DNA of 64,000 nucleotides from Pseudoflavonifractor sp050943825 (GCF_050943825.1 NZ_JBMNPX010000003.1:1-64000), one strand, 5' to 3'; shown: positions 26,292 to 34,744, counted from the stretch's first letter. The notes: generated by a model from the sequence alone, not told the origin. A program made the numbers and translations.

Positions 26292-26334
26292 TATGCTGTA
26301 TCTTACACAGCATAGCACAAATCCGCCGGATTTG
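26292..26334. promoter_or_regulatory. Two adjacent inverted repeats in the yqeC/tadA divergent gap
   Basis: TATGCTGT-N7-ACAGCATA lies at 26292-26314, and CAAATCC-GCC-GGATTTG lies at 26318-26334. Both are perfect and sit where the leftward promoter of yqeC should be. They look like regulator binding sites. Confidence 0.55.
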
Positions 26335-26347
26335 CCACAGCTATCCC

Positions 26348-26376
26348 TTGCGCGGTATGGAGAAAATAGATAAAAT
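26348..26376 (+). promoter_or_regulatory. Promoter of the tadA fusion gene
   Basis: TTGCGC (26348-26353), a 17-bp spacer and TAAAAT (26371-26376) lie 38 bases before the start codon. Confidence 0.55.
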
Positions 26377-26414
26377 AGAGAGCTGAAGCACCCCTTTGAG
26401 AGGAGCGGAGACCG

Positions 26415-27185
26415 ATGGACCACGAGGAGTATATGCGCCAGGCCCTGGACCTGGCCCGGGAGGCCATGGAGGCCGGTGAAGTGCCGGTGGGCTGCGTGGT
26501 GGTATGGGAGGGCCGTGTGGTAGGCCGGGGCCGCAACCGCCGGGAGGAGGACAGGGACGCCCTGGCCCACGCCGAGCTCATTGCCATCCGTCAGGCCAAT
26601 GAGACCCTGGTGGGCTGGCGGCTCCACAAGGCCGACCTGTACGTGACCCTGGAGCCCTGCGCCATGTGTGCCGGCGGCATTGTGAACGCCCGGATTCCCC
26701 GGGTGTGGTACGGCGCGGCAGACACCCGGTTCGGGGCCTGCGGCTCGGCGCTGGACGTGTTTTCCGCCCCGCTGAACCACCGTCCCCAGGTCACCGGCGG
26801 CATTCTGGCTGAAGAGAGCCTGGCGCTGATGCAGCAATTTTTCCAGCGGCTGCGGGAGAAGCGGAAGAAACCTGCCTCCTCCTGCTGCGGAGAGAAGAAA
26901 GGAGATTTTACCATGGAATTTCAGTATGAGGACAACCGGATTTTCCTGCCCGACGGCAAGGGCGGCGTGCTGGCGGAGATCACCTTCCCCGTGGGCGCGG
27001 ACGGCCTGCCCGTCATCGACCACACCTTTGTGGACAACAGCCTGCGGGGCCAGGGTGTGGCCGGGAAGCTGATGGAGGCGGCGGTGGCCGCCCTGCGGCA
27101 GAGCGGCCGTCAGGCCCATGCCACCTGCTCCTACGCGGTGAACTGGCGGGACAAGCACCCCGAGGCCTCCGACGTGCTGCTGTAA
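26415..27185 (+). CDS. tadA: TadA tRNA adenosine deaminase fused to a YjdJ-type GNAT domain
   Basis: The first 166 residues are the tRNA A34 deaminase that makes inosine at the wobble position. The zinc and catalytic motifs are HAELIAI and PCAMCAGG. Residues 167-256 match the small YjdJ-like acetyltransferase family (FVDNSLRGQGVAGKLME binds acetyl-CoA; HATCSYAVNW). The junction contains AAAGGAG followed by an in-frame ATG at 26913, a complete translation start for the GNAT part. The second domain may therefore be made both fused and free. A GAGAGGAG site precedes ATG 26415. Confidence 0.85.
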   Translation: MDHEEYMRQALDLAREAMEAGEVPVGCVVVWEGRVVGRGRNRREEDRDALAHAELIAIRQANETLVGWRLHKADLYVTLEPCAMCAGGIVNARIPRVWYGAADTRFGACGSALDVFSAPLNHRPQVTGGILAEESLALMQQFFQRLREKRKKPASSCCGEKKGDFTMEFQYEDNRIFLPDGKGGVLAEITFPVGADGLPVIDHTFVDNSLRGQGVAGKLMEAAVAALRQSGRQAHATCSYAVNWRDKHPEASDVLL

Positions 27186-27223
27186 GGGTTCAAAACAGGT
27201 TCCGGCGGGAAGATTTGATTCTT

Positions 27224-27361
27224 TTGTAACAATTCCACCTTATATTCTTAATATCCTGCTGGTAACATAATACCTGCAAGAGACAGCAACTTCTTTTCAT
27301 TCTATCCTCCTATCCTTTTTCAGGCCGGGCCGCGGAACACCGCGGCCCGGTTCCTTTTTTC
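27224..27361 (+). ncRNA. Small-RNA-like unit 1 (box, TAATACC, terminator)
   Basis: The unit has TTGTAACA (27224-27231), 36 bases later TAATACC (27268-27274), then a C/T-rich stretch that includes TATCCTCC, and a GC hairpin (27325-27350) followed by a T-rich run. No frame is conserved between this and its neighbour. The predicted transcript is about 85 nt. The unpaired CCTCC could pair with ribosome sites, which is inference. Confidence 0.5.
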
Positions 27362-27428
27362 CCTGCTTGTTCCAATTGCCCCGCTCCGTTACAGGAACTT
27401 TACATAAAATCCCGGATATTTAATTCTC

Positions 27429-27578
27429 TTGTAACATCTTCCCCTTTCTCTGTTAACAACTGCCGGGTATTATAATACCTGCAAGAGACAGTTTCTTTTC
27501 ATTTCATTGTATCCTCTTTCCTTCGGCAGGGGCCGGGCGTCAAGGAGCGGACGCCCGGCCTTTGCCGTTCTTTTTTTC
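27429..27578 (+). ncRNA. Small-RNA-like unit 2, paralog of unit 1
   Basis: The same architecture repeats 205 bases on: TTGTAACA (27429-27436), again exactly 36 bases, then TAATACC (27473-27479), the shared CTGCAAGAGACAG, a TATCCTCTTTCC stretch, and a hairpin (27531-27560) with a T run at 27571-27577. TATAAT (27471-27476) overlaps the conserved box. The spacer sequences differ but the spacings are identical. This unit and unit 1 explain the 570-base gap before xpt. Confidence 0.5.
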
Positions 27579-27692
27579 TCTCTTCTGCTTTTTCCACCCG
27601 GTTTTCCCCCCTTTTCAGCCTAATTTGATGGTTCTGTGAAAATTTCTAAAAAAAGATGACAAATGTCTGTTTTTTTGATAGAATATAGGTGA

Positions 27693-27721
27693 TTGAATTG
27701 GCGCTTCTTTTTCGCTACAAT
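27693..27721 (+). promoter_or_regulatory. Promoter of xpt
   Basis: TTGAAT (27693-27698), a 17-bp spacer and TACAAT (27716-27721) lie 38 bases before the start codon. No purine riboswitch core is recognisable in the short leader. Confidence 0.65.
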
Positions 27722-27759
27722 GTAGCTATCTATTTTTATCGGTAGGGAGAGCGTTACTT

Positions 27760-28329
27760 ATGAAGCTTTTGGAAGACCGCATCCGCCAGGATGGCAAGAT
27801 CCGCAGCGGCGGCGTGCTCAAGGTGGACAGCTTTCTGAACCATCAGATCGATGTGAAGCTGTACGCCGAGATCGGCAAGGAATTTCATCGTCTGTTCGGG
27901 GACTGTGGGGTCACCAAGATTTTGACCATCGAGGCATCGGGGATCGGGATCGCGTGCGTGGCCGCGCAGTTTTTTGATGTTCCCGTTATCTTCGCCAAGA
28001 AGAACAAGACCAAGAACATCGCCGGGGATGTGTACACCTCCAAGGTGGAGTCCTTCACCCACGGCAAGGTGTACGACATCATTGTGGCCAAGGAATTCCT
28101 CCACCCCGAGGACCGGGTGCTCATCATCGACGACTTCCTGGCCAACGGCAGCGCCCTCCAGGGCCTGATCAACCTGGTGAAGGACGCCGGCGCCACCGTG
28201 GTGGGCGCGGGTATCTGCATTGAGAAGGCCTTCCAGCCCGGCGGCGACCTGATCCGCTCCATGGGCGTGCGTGTGGAGTCCCTGGCCCGCATCAAGAGCA
28301 TGACTGAGGACAGCATCGAGTTCTGCTGA
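27760..28329 (+). CDS. xpt: Xanthine phosphoribosyltransferase
   Basis: This 189-residue salvage enzyme converts xanthine and PRPP to XMP. The PRPP-binding loop is VLIIDDFLANGSAL near residues 125-138. KILTIEASGIGIA is the characteristic N-terminal segment. The length is as expected for Xpt. GGGAGAG precedes the ATG at 27760. It is followed by a nucleoside-type ABC importer, so import and salvage are adjacent. Confidence 0.93.
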   Translation: MKLLEDRIRQDGKIRSGGVLKVDSFLNHQIDVKLYAEIGKEFHRLFGDCGVTKILTIEASGIGIACVAAQFFDVPVIFAKKNKTKNIAGDVYTSKVESFTHGKVYDIIVAKEFLHPEDRVLIIDDFLANGSALQGLINLVKDAGATVVGAGICIEKAFQPGGDLIRSMGVRVESLARIKSMTEDSIEFC

Positions 28330-28456
28330 GCTCCCGCTGTTCCCCCCATCTGAAGAACGGCTCCGGTTCGGTGCGCCGGAGCCTGTTTCCGCTGTACATA
28401 GCACCCCTGCTGCCGCAGGCGGCCCCGCCGGGCCGTGATGAGCGGATTCTTTGAGT

Positions 28457-28532
28457 GAGACCGTCAGGGTATTCTGCCGGCCGTACTCCGCAGGAATTAC
28501 CGGCGGAGTACGGCCGGGACCCTGGCGGTCTC
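28457..28532. repeat. Long interrupted inverted repeat between xpt and the BMP lipoprotein
   Basis: The outer arms GAGACCG-CAGGGT pair with ACCCTGGCGGTCTC. The inner arms CCGGCCGTACTCCGC pair with GCGGAGTACGGCCGG around a loop of about 10 nt. The whole spans 76 bases. A long T run is missing, so it is not a standard terminator. It could stabilise the upstream mRNA end or act as a regulatory RNA element. Confidence 0.7.
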
Positions 28533-28617
28533 GTTGTCCTCCGCCGTGATTCATAGCGCTGTCCTTTAAACCATAGGAATGAGAAAGAAACCAGCAATTT
28601 TAAGGAGGAACAAAGCC

Positions 28618-29829
28618 ATGAAGAAGAAACTGCTTGCTATGCTCCTGGCCGCGTCCATGGTGCTCGCCCTTGGTGCCTGCGGCAACGACTCCACCGGCGG
28701 AGGCTCCAACTCTCCCGCCCCCTCCGGCAGCCAGTCCGGCGGCGAGACCGCCGGTATTGCCGCCGCCGACCTGAAGGTGGGCCTGGTCATGATCGGCGAG
28801 GAGAACGACAACGGCTACAACTACAACCACATGGTGGGTATGGAGGAGGCCTTCGAGGCCTGCGGCCTGGACGAGTCCACCCAGCTGGTGGTCAAGCGCA
28901 ACGTGGGCGAGGACGCCTCCTGCACCACCGCCATCCAGGAGTGCATTGAGGCCGGCTGCCAGATCATCTTCTGCAACAGCTTCGGCCACGAGCAGTTTAT
29001 GGTGCCCCTGGCCCAGGAGTACCCCGACATCCAGTTCTGCCACGCCACCGGCTATCAGGCCGCCGGCACCGAGAACACCAACGACCACAACTACTTCACC
29101 AAGATCTTTGAGGCCCGCTACCTGGCCGGTATCGCCGCCGGCATGAAGGCCAAGGAGATCGGCAATCCCAAGCTGGGCTATGTGGGCGCCTACCCCTTCG
29201 CTGAGGTGGTCTCCGGCTTCACCGCCTTCTATCTGGGCGCCAAGAGCGTGTACCCCGAGGTGACCATGGAGGTCATGTACACCAACTCCTGGTCCAGCCC
29301 CACTCTGGAGGCCCAGGTGGCCCAGGCCCTCATTGACGACGGCTGCGGCGTCATCTCCCAGCACTCCGACACCACCGCCCCCGCCACCACCGCCGAGGCC
29401 AACGGCGCCTTCCAGGTTGGCTACAACGCCGACATGATCTCCGCCGCCCCCAAGGCCTCCCTGGTGTCCGCCCGCGTGGACTGGGGCGTGTACTACACCT
29501 TCGCCCTCAACTGCATGATCAACGGTGAGACCATCCCCGACGACTGGTGCCAGGGCTATGCCGACGGCGCCGTGTACCTCTCCCCCCTGAATGAGGACAT
29601 CATCGCCGAGGGTACCGCCGAGGCCATCGAGGCCGCCGAGAAGAAGTTCGTGGAGGAGGACTTCCACGTGTTCTCCGGCCCCCTGAACGGCTACGCCTTT
29701 GACGCCAACACCGGCGAGAAGACTGAGGACTGGTCCCTGCCCGAGGGCGAGTTCTACGACGAGAGCGGCACCGCCTCCGCCCCCAGCTTCTGCTACATCA
29801 TCGACGGCATCACCAGCATCATCCAGTAA
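28618..29829 (+). CDS. BMP family substrate-binding lipoprotein (nucleoside importer)
   Basis: This 403-residue lipoprotein (lipobox LGAC, Cys21) captures the substrate of the importer encoded downstream. It has the BMP/PnrA fold markers VGLVMIGEENDNGYN, CQIIFCNSFGH, LGYVGAYP and VISQHSD. Proteins of this family bind purine nucleosides, or more rarely other ligands. AAGGAGG precedes ATG 28618. The adjacent xpt favours a purine nucleoside or purine base as substrate. Confidence 0.92.
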   Translation: MKKKLLAMLLAASMVLALGACGNDSTGGGSNSPAPSGSQSGGETAGIAAADLKVGLVMIGEENDNGYNYNHMVGMEEAFEACGLDESTQLVVKRNVGEDASCTTAIQECIEAGCQIIFCNSFGHEQFMVPLAQEYPDIQFCHATGYQAAGTENTNDHNYFTKIFEARYLAGIAAGMKAKEIGNPKLGYVGAYPFAEVVSGFTAFYLGAKSVYPEVTMEVMYTNSWSSPTLEAQVAQALIDDGCGVISQHSDTTAPATTAEANGAFQVGYNADMISAAPKASLVSARVDWGVYYTFALNCMINGETIPDDWCQGYADGAVYLSPLNEDIIAEGTAEAIEAAEKKFVEEDFHVFSGPLNGYAFDANTGEKTEDWSLPEGEFYDESGTASAPSFCYIIDGITSIIQ

Positions 29830-29970
29830 CCGGCTCCCCGGAGTCCGGCACAGTCCCTACGGAGCGGGTGGACGCTGCTTTCCCGCAGCTCCACCCGCTC
29901 TTTCCTCCGGCGGAGGAACACAACCACAGGCGGCGGACCAGGTCCCCCGCCCATACGACGCGCAAGCGAG

Positions 29971-31554
29971 GTGAAGGATTTGGACGCCAACACAGCTATC
30001 CGCCTGAAAGACATCACCAAAACCTTCGGCCCGGTGGTGGCCAACGACAAAATCAGCCTGGAGGTGGACCGGGGTGAGATTCTGGCCCTGCTGGGCGAGA
30101 ACGGCAGCGGCAAGACCACCCTGATGAACATGCTCTCGGGCATCTACTTCCCCGACGCCGGCCAGATCTGGGTGGACGGCAAGGAGGTCACCATCCGCTC
30201 CCCCAGGGACGCCTTTGAGCTGGGCATCGGCATGATCCACCAGCACTTCAAGCTGGTGGACGTGCTCACCGCCGCCGAGAACATCGTCCTGGGCCTGGAC
30301 CAGAAGGGCCGCCTGGACCGGAAAAAGGTGGCCCGTGAGGTGCGGGCCATCAGCGAGAAGTACGGCTTCGACATCGACCCCGACCAGAAGATCTACAACA
30401 TGTCGGTCTCCCAGAAACAGACGGTGGAGATTGTCAAGGTGCTCTACCGGGGCGCCAACATCCTCATCCTAGATGAGCCCACCGCCGTCCTCACCCCCCA
30501 GGAGACCGAGAAGCTCTTTGCCGTGCTGCGCAACATGAAGGCCGACGGCAAGTCCATCATCATCATCACCCACAAGCTCAACGAGGTCATGGCCATCTCG
30601 GACAAGGTGGCCGTGCTCCGCAAAGGCAAGTACATCGGCACCGTCAACACCGCCGAAACCAACCCCCAGGCCCTTACCGACATGATGGTGGGCCACGCCG
30701 TCACCCTGGACATCGACCGGCCCATGGCCAAGTACCACGACCTGCGTCTGGAGGTCAAGGGCCTCAACTGCCGGGGCAGCGACGGCGTCAAGGCCCTCAC
30801 CGACGTCAGCTTCACCGCCATGGGTGGCGAGATTCTGGGCATCGCCGGCGTGGCCGGCTCCGGCCAGAAGGAGCTGCTGGAGGCCATCGCAGGCCTTCAG
30901 AAGGTGGAGTCGGGCCACATCTTCTACTATCCTCCCCACCCCAAGAGCGACATCGCCGGAAACCATGTCCCCGTGGACAAGGCCGGTGAGGAGCTGGTGG
31001 GCAAGAACCCCACCCAGATTCAGAAAATCGGCGTGTCCCTGGCCTTTGTGCCCGAGGACCGGCTGGGCATGGGCCTGGTTGCCTCCATGGACATGGTGGA
31101 CAACATGATGCTCAAGACCTACAAGGAGAGCAAGGGCCCCCTGGTGGACCGCAAAACCCCCAGAGCCCTGGCCGAGAAGCTGATTGAGGAGCTGGAGATT
31201 GTCACCCCCGGCGTGTCCACCCCGGTGCGCAAGCTGTCGGGCGGCAACGTGCAGAAGGTGCTGGTGGGCCGGGAGATCGCCTCCTCCCCCACTGTGCTCA
31301 TGACCGCCTACCCGGTCCGGGGCCTGGATATCAACTCCTCCTACACCATCTATCGCCTGCTCAACGAGCAGAAGATGAAGGGCGTAGCGGTGCTGCTGGT
31401 GGGCGAGGACCTGGACGTGCTGCTGGAGCTGTGCGACCGGATTGTGGTGCTGTGCGGCGGACGGGTCACCGGCGTGGTGGACGCCCGCACCGCCACCAAG
31501 GACCAGGTGGGTCTGCTCATGACCCAGTCGGCTGGAAAGGAGGCTGAGGCCTGA
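29971..31554 (+). CDS. Double ABC ATPase of the BMP-type nucleoside importer
   Basis: This is a 527-residue ATPase with two nucleotide-binding halves, as in B. subtilis NupO (YufO). The first half has intact motifs (LGENGSGKTT, ILILDEPTAVLTP). The second is degenerate at Walker A (GVAGSGQKE) and Walker B (LMTAYPVRGLD), which is normal for this family. The start is GTG 29971; a TTG at 29980 is possible. The stop and the ATG of the next gene share one base (TGATG). Confidence 0.92.
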   Translation: MKDLDANTAIRLKDITKTFGPVVANDKISLEVDRGEILALLGENGSGKTTLMNMLSGIYFPDAGQIWVDGKEVTIRSPRDAFELGIGMIHQHFKLVDVLTAAENIVLGLDQKGRLDRKKVAREVRAISEKYGFDIDPDQKIYNMSVSQKQTVEIVKVLYRGANILILDEPTAVLTPQETEKLFAVLRNMKADGKSIIIITHKLNEVMAISDKVAVLRKGKYIGTVNTAETNPQALTDMMVGHAVTLDIDRPMAKYHDLRLEVKGLNCRGSDGVKALTDVSFTAMGGEILGIAGVAGSGQKELLEAIAGLQKVESGHIFYYPPHPKSDIAGNHVPVDKAGEELVGKNPTQIQKIGVSLAFVPEDRLGMGLVASMDMVDNMMLKTYKESKGPLVDRKTPRALAEKLIEELEIVTPGVSTPVRKLSGGNVQKVLVGREIASSPTVLMTAYPVRGLDINSSYTIYRLLNEQKMKGVAVLLVGEDLDVLLELCDRIVVLCGGRVTGVVDARTATKDQVGLLMTQSAGKEAEA

Positions 31555-32663
31555 TGGCAGCTCAAGTGAAAGCGGCGGAGCACCGGGAGCCCCTGGTGCG
31601 CATCGCCAAGCGGACCGATATTTCCCGGGGCAAGTCCTGGGCCATCCGGGCCGCAGCCATTGTGCTGGCCCTGCTGCTGGGCGCCCTGATTATGCTCCTG
31701 CTGGGCCACAACCCCTTCCTGGTGTACGCCGACATGGTCCGGGGCTCCCTGGGCACCCAGATCGGCCGCCGGGAGACGGTGAAAATCGCGGTGCCCCTGC
31801 TGGGCGCCGCCGTGGCCATCGCCCCCGCCTTTATGATGAAGTTCTGGAACATCGGCGCGGAGGGCCAGATCCTGGCCGGCGGCATCGCCGCCACCTACTT
31901 CGCCCTCTTCTGGGCCGATACCCTGCCCCGTGTGCCCCTGCTCATCGTCATGTTCCTGGCCGCCGCCATCGCCGGCGCGGTGTGGGGCCTGATTCCCGCC
32001 TTCTTCAAGGCCAAGTGGGGCACCAACGAGACGTTGTTCACCCTGATGCTCAACTACATCGCCCTGGGCATTGAGCAGTACCTCCAGAACGGCCCCTGGA
32101 AGGACACCAAGGGCACCGGCTTCCCCATCATCACCCAGTTCGCCTCCAATGCCCGGCTGCCCAAGGTGCTGGGCGTCCACGCGGGCTGGATCATCGTGCT
32201 GATTTTCGTGGTGCTCATGTTCCTCTACCTGCGGTACACCAAGCAGGGCTATGAGATCGCCGTGGTGGGCGAGAGCGAGGCCACCGCCCGCTACTCCGGC
32301 ATGAGTGTGCCCAAAATCGTCATGCGCACCATGTGCATCTCGGGCGCTATCGCCGGTATCGTGGGCTTCACGGTGGTGTCCGGCGCGGACTACACCCTCA
32401 ACGCCAACACCGCCGGCGGCGTGGGCTTCACCGCCATCACCGTGGCCTGGCTGGCAGGCCTCAACCCCATCATCATGGTGTTCATCGCCGCCTTCCTGGC
32501 CGTCCTCACCAAGGGCTCCGGCACCATCCAGACCAATTTCAGCATCCCCGCCTCGGTGGCCGACGTGCTCACCGGCATCATCCTCTTCGCCATGCTGGGG
32601 TGCGAGTTCTTCATCCGTTACCGGCTGATTTTCCGCGGAAAGGGGGAGCACAGCAATGGATAA
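31554..32663 (+). CDS. BMP-type nucleoside importer permease 1
   Basis: This 369-residue permease has about nine transmembrane helices (AIVLALLLGALIMLLLG near the N-terminus). The family motif FWNIGAEGQILAGG is near residue 95, and SGMSVPKIVMRT is in the coupling loop. It corresponds to YufP/NupP. It is coupled to the ATPase and overlaps permease 2 by eight bases. Confidence 0.92.
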   Translation: MAAQVKAAEHREPLVRIAKRTDISRGKSWAIRAAAIVLALLLGALIMLLLGHNPFLVYADMVRGSLGTQIGRRETVKIAVPLLGAAVAIAPAFMMKFWNIGAEGQILAGGIAATYFALFWADTLPRVPLLIVMFLAAAIAGAVWGLIPAFFKAKWGTNETLFTLMLNYIALGIEQYLQNGPWKDTKGTGFPIITQFASNARLPKVLGVHAGWIIVLIFVVLMFLYLRYTKQGYEIAVVGESEATARYSGMSVPKIVMRTMCISGAIAGIVGFTVVSGADYTLNANTAGGVGFTAITVAWLAGLNPIIMVFIAAFLAVLTKGSGTIQTNFSIPASVADVLTGIILFAMLGCEFFIRYRLIFRGKGEHSNG

Positions 32664-33639
32664 AGTCCTCAGCTTTGTGGTGGCCGCCGTGCTGGCGGGC
32701 ACGCCCCTCCTCTTCGGCACCCTGGGCGAAATTCTCACCGAGAAGTCGGGCAACCTGAACCTGGGCGTGGAGGGCATGATGTTCATGGGCGGCGTGGCCG
32801 GCCTGGCCGGGTCCTACTACTACGAGCAGGCCGTGGCCAACCCCAACCCGGTGGTGTCCATGATCATCGCCATGGTGTGCGCCATCCTGTGCGCCGCCTT
32901 CGGCGCTCTCATTTACAGCGTGCTCACCATCACCCTCCGGGCCAACCAGAACGTGACCGGTCTGGCCCTCACCATCTTCGGCACCGGCTTTGCCAACTTC
33001 CTGGGCGAGGCCATCGGCAACACCGCCCCCAGCCGCTACATGGCCGTGGGCAATGTGACCAAGAACGCCTTCAACTCAGGCATCCCGGTGCTCCAGGACC
33101 TGCCCGTGGTGGGCAAGCTCCTCTTCTCCTACAACTTCATGGTCTACCTGGGCATCGCGGTGGCCATCGTGCTGGCCTGGTTCCTGGGCCGGAGCCGTGC
33201 GGGACTGAACCTGCGGTCCGTGGGCGAGTCCCCCGCCACCGCCGACGCCGCCGGTATCAACGTCACCGTCTACAAGTACCTGGCCACCTGCGTGGGCGGC
33301 GGCATCTGCGGTCTGGGCGGACTGTACATCGTCATGAACTCTGCCAACGGCGTGGGCGGCGTGTGGGTCCACAACTGCGTCAACGGCAAGGGCTGGATTG
33401 CCGTGGCCCTGGTCATCTTCGCCACCTGGAGCCCCGCCCGTGCCCTGCTGGGCTCCCTGGTGTTCGGCGCACTGTCCGTCATGCGGCTCTATGTGTCCCT
33501 GGGTATTCCCGCCCAGATTTACGACATCTTCCCCTATATCGCCACCGTCATCGTGCTGGTGGCCGTCAGTATGCGCCGCAAGCGCGAGAATCAGCCGCCC
33601 CAGAGCCTGGGTCTGGCCTACTTCAGAGAAGAGCGCTGA
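32656..33639 (+). CDS. BMP-type nucleoside importer permease 2
   Basis: This is a 327-residue permease of the YufQ/NupQ type. It begins with the usual TPLLFGTLGEILTEKSG and has NLGVEGMMFMGG and GESPATADAAGINV. It forms the second half of the membrane channel. It is the last gene of the operon and is followed by a strong terminator. Confidence 0.92.
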   Translation: MDKVLSFVVAAVLAGTPLLFGTLGEILTEKSGNLNLGVEGMMFMGGVAGLAGSYYYEQAVANPNPVVSMIIAMVCAILCAAFGALIYSVLTITLRANQNVTGLALTIFGTGFANFLGEAIGNTAPSRYMAVGNVTKNAFNSGIPVLQDLPVVGKLLFSYNFMVYLGIAVAIVLAWFLGRSRAGLNLRSVGESPATADAAGINVTVYKYLATCVGGGICGLGGLYIVMNSANGVGGVWVHNCVNGKGWIAVALVIFATWSPARALLGSLVFGALSVMRLYVSLGIPAQIYDIFPYIATVIVLVAVSMRRKRENQPPQSLGLAYFREER

Positions 33640-33653
33640 AACATTAATTTTAA

Positions 33654-33692
33654 AAAAGAGCGGGTCCGGACAATGTCCGGACCCGCTCTTTT
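33654..33692 (+). terminator. Strong terminator of the importer operon
   Basis: An 18-bp perfect stem (AAAAGAGCGGGTCCGGAC, loop AAT) is followed by TTTT and then TTTTTT a few bases later. It can work from either side. Confidence 0.85.
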
Positions 33693-33702
33693 CATTTTTT
33701 AG

Positions 33703-34025
33703 GCGGCCAGGTTGTTCGGGCAGCGACTGAAGCAAAGCGCAAAGACTTCGTGCGGCATTGAGATCGCCGATGAATTGCAGAGAGTGGCAAGTCTGGGCGG
33801 GTAACGCTGCTCGGGGACAGCAGTTACGGCACGAACCAGCTGAACCGGCAAGCAACTACTTTCAAATACAGTGGCTGCTTGAATTGCACCGCCGCCGGAC
33901 GTACTCCGAAAGGGGTCCGGGGAAACGGGGGCGTTTGGCCCTAACAGGGCCCTCCGCCCCTGTGTCCCCGGCGGCTTTTGGGTACTTTTCGCCGGAGAAA
34001 AGTACCTCCCCAAAGGGAAGTCCCC
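33703..34025 (-). repeat. Mosaic hairpin repeat, copy B
   Basis: Read on the minus strand it starts directly after the stop of the TetR gene. It has the hairpin GGTACTTTTC...GAAAAGTACC, the GGGCCCTGTTAGGGCC segment (33919-33955) and the conserved terminal core of 157 nt (33713-33869). The hairpin-pair module of copies A and C is absent. No gene is supported within it. Confidence 0.8.
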
Positions 34026-34610
34026 TCACCGGGGCAGATTAAGCCCATCAATCCCCCGGAGAATCATGGCCTCGGACAGGGCGGCCAGCTCGTCGGGGGT
34101 CTCCTTCCGCTCCCCCTCCAGCCAGCTCTGGATGAGCCCCACCACGCCTCCCACCAGGAAGGCCAGACAGAAGGCCTGCTCCCTGGGGTTGTCAAACCGG
34201 TAGAGCCTGCCCCACTCCAGGCTGACCCGTTCCGCCACCATGGCCTTGAGCTGCTCCAGGAAGCGGGTGTCCCGGTCCCCGGCCAGCAGGGCGGCCGACA
34301 CGTCCCCGTACCGCTGGAGAAACTCGAACACATCCCGCAGAATGGGCCGCAGGCCGTGCTTGAGGGCGTCGGCGGGATAGGCGTGGAGCAGGGCGCTGAA
34401 CTCCTGGAACATCTCATTCTCCAGCTGCTCCACCATGTCGAAAATGTCCTTGTAGTGGCCGTAAAAGGTGCCACGGTTCACGTCGGCCAGCCGGGTCAGC
34501 TCGGTGACCGAAATCTCGTTCACCGGCTTGGTTTTCAGCAGCTCGGTCAGCGCCGCGCGCAGCATGGCCTTGGTGCGCCTTACCCGGCGGTCCCCCTGTT
34601 CCTCTGCCAT
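34026..34610 (-). CDS. TetR family transcriptional regulator
   Basis: This is a 194-residue repressor. The N-terminal helix-turn-helix is clear (ISVTELTRLADVNRGTFYGHY, residues about 33-53). The C-terminal helical domain carries a hydrophobic FCLAFLVGGVVGLIQSWLEG segment usual in regulators of efflux systems. AAGGAGG precedes the ATG. It is divergent from the ABC transporter, whose promoter carries a matching palindrome. Confidence 0.92.
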   Translation of the reverse strand: MAEEQGDRRVRRTKAMLRAALTELLKTKPVNEISVTELTRLADVNRGTFYGHYKDIFDMVEQLENEMFQEFSALLHAYPADALKHGLRPILRDVFEFLQRYGDVSAALLAGDRDTRFLEQLKAMVAERVSLEWGRLYRFDNPREQAFCLAFLVGGVVGLIQSWLEGERKETPDELAALSEAMILRGIDGLNLPR

Positions 34611-34708
34611 AGCGGTTCCTCCTTCAACAGCTTTTGTTCATCTGTACAATAATCAACACTTGAGTGCAAACCTGTCTCATTTCGTACGGCACAGGGCCTA
34701 ACTGCCCA

Positions 34709-34736
34709 TTGCAACGAACCTTAAATCCAATATAAT
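34709..34736 (+). promoter_or_regulatory. Promoter of the TetR-controlled ABC transporter
   Basis: TTGCAA (34709-34714), a 16-bp spacer and TATAAT (34731-34736) lie 53 bases before the start codon. Confidence 0.65.
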
Positions 34737-34744
34737 ATAATTAA

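Noticed and set aside
27600..27759. Purine riboswitch upstream of xpt
   Set aside because: No purine-aptamer core or conserved loop sequences are visible; only a promoter and a short leader can be supported.
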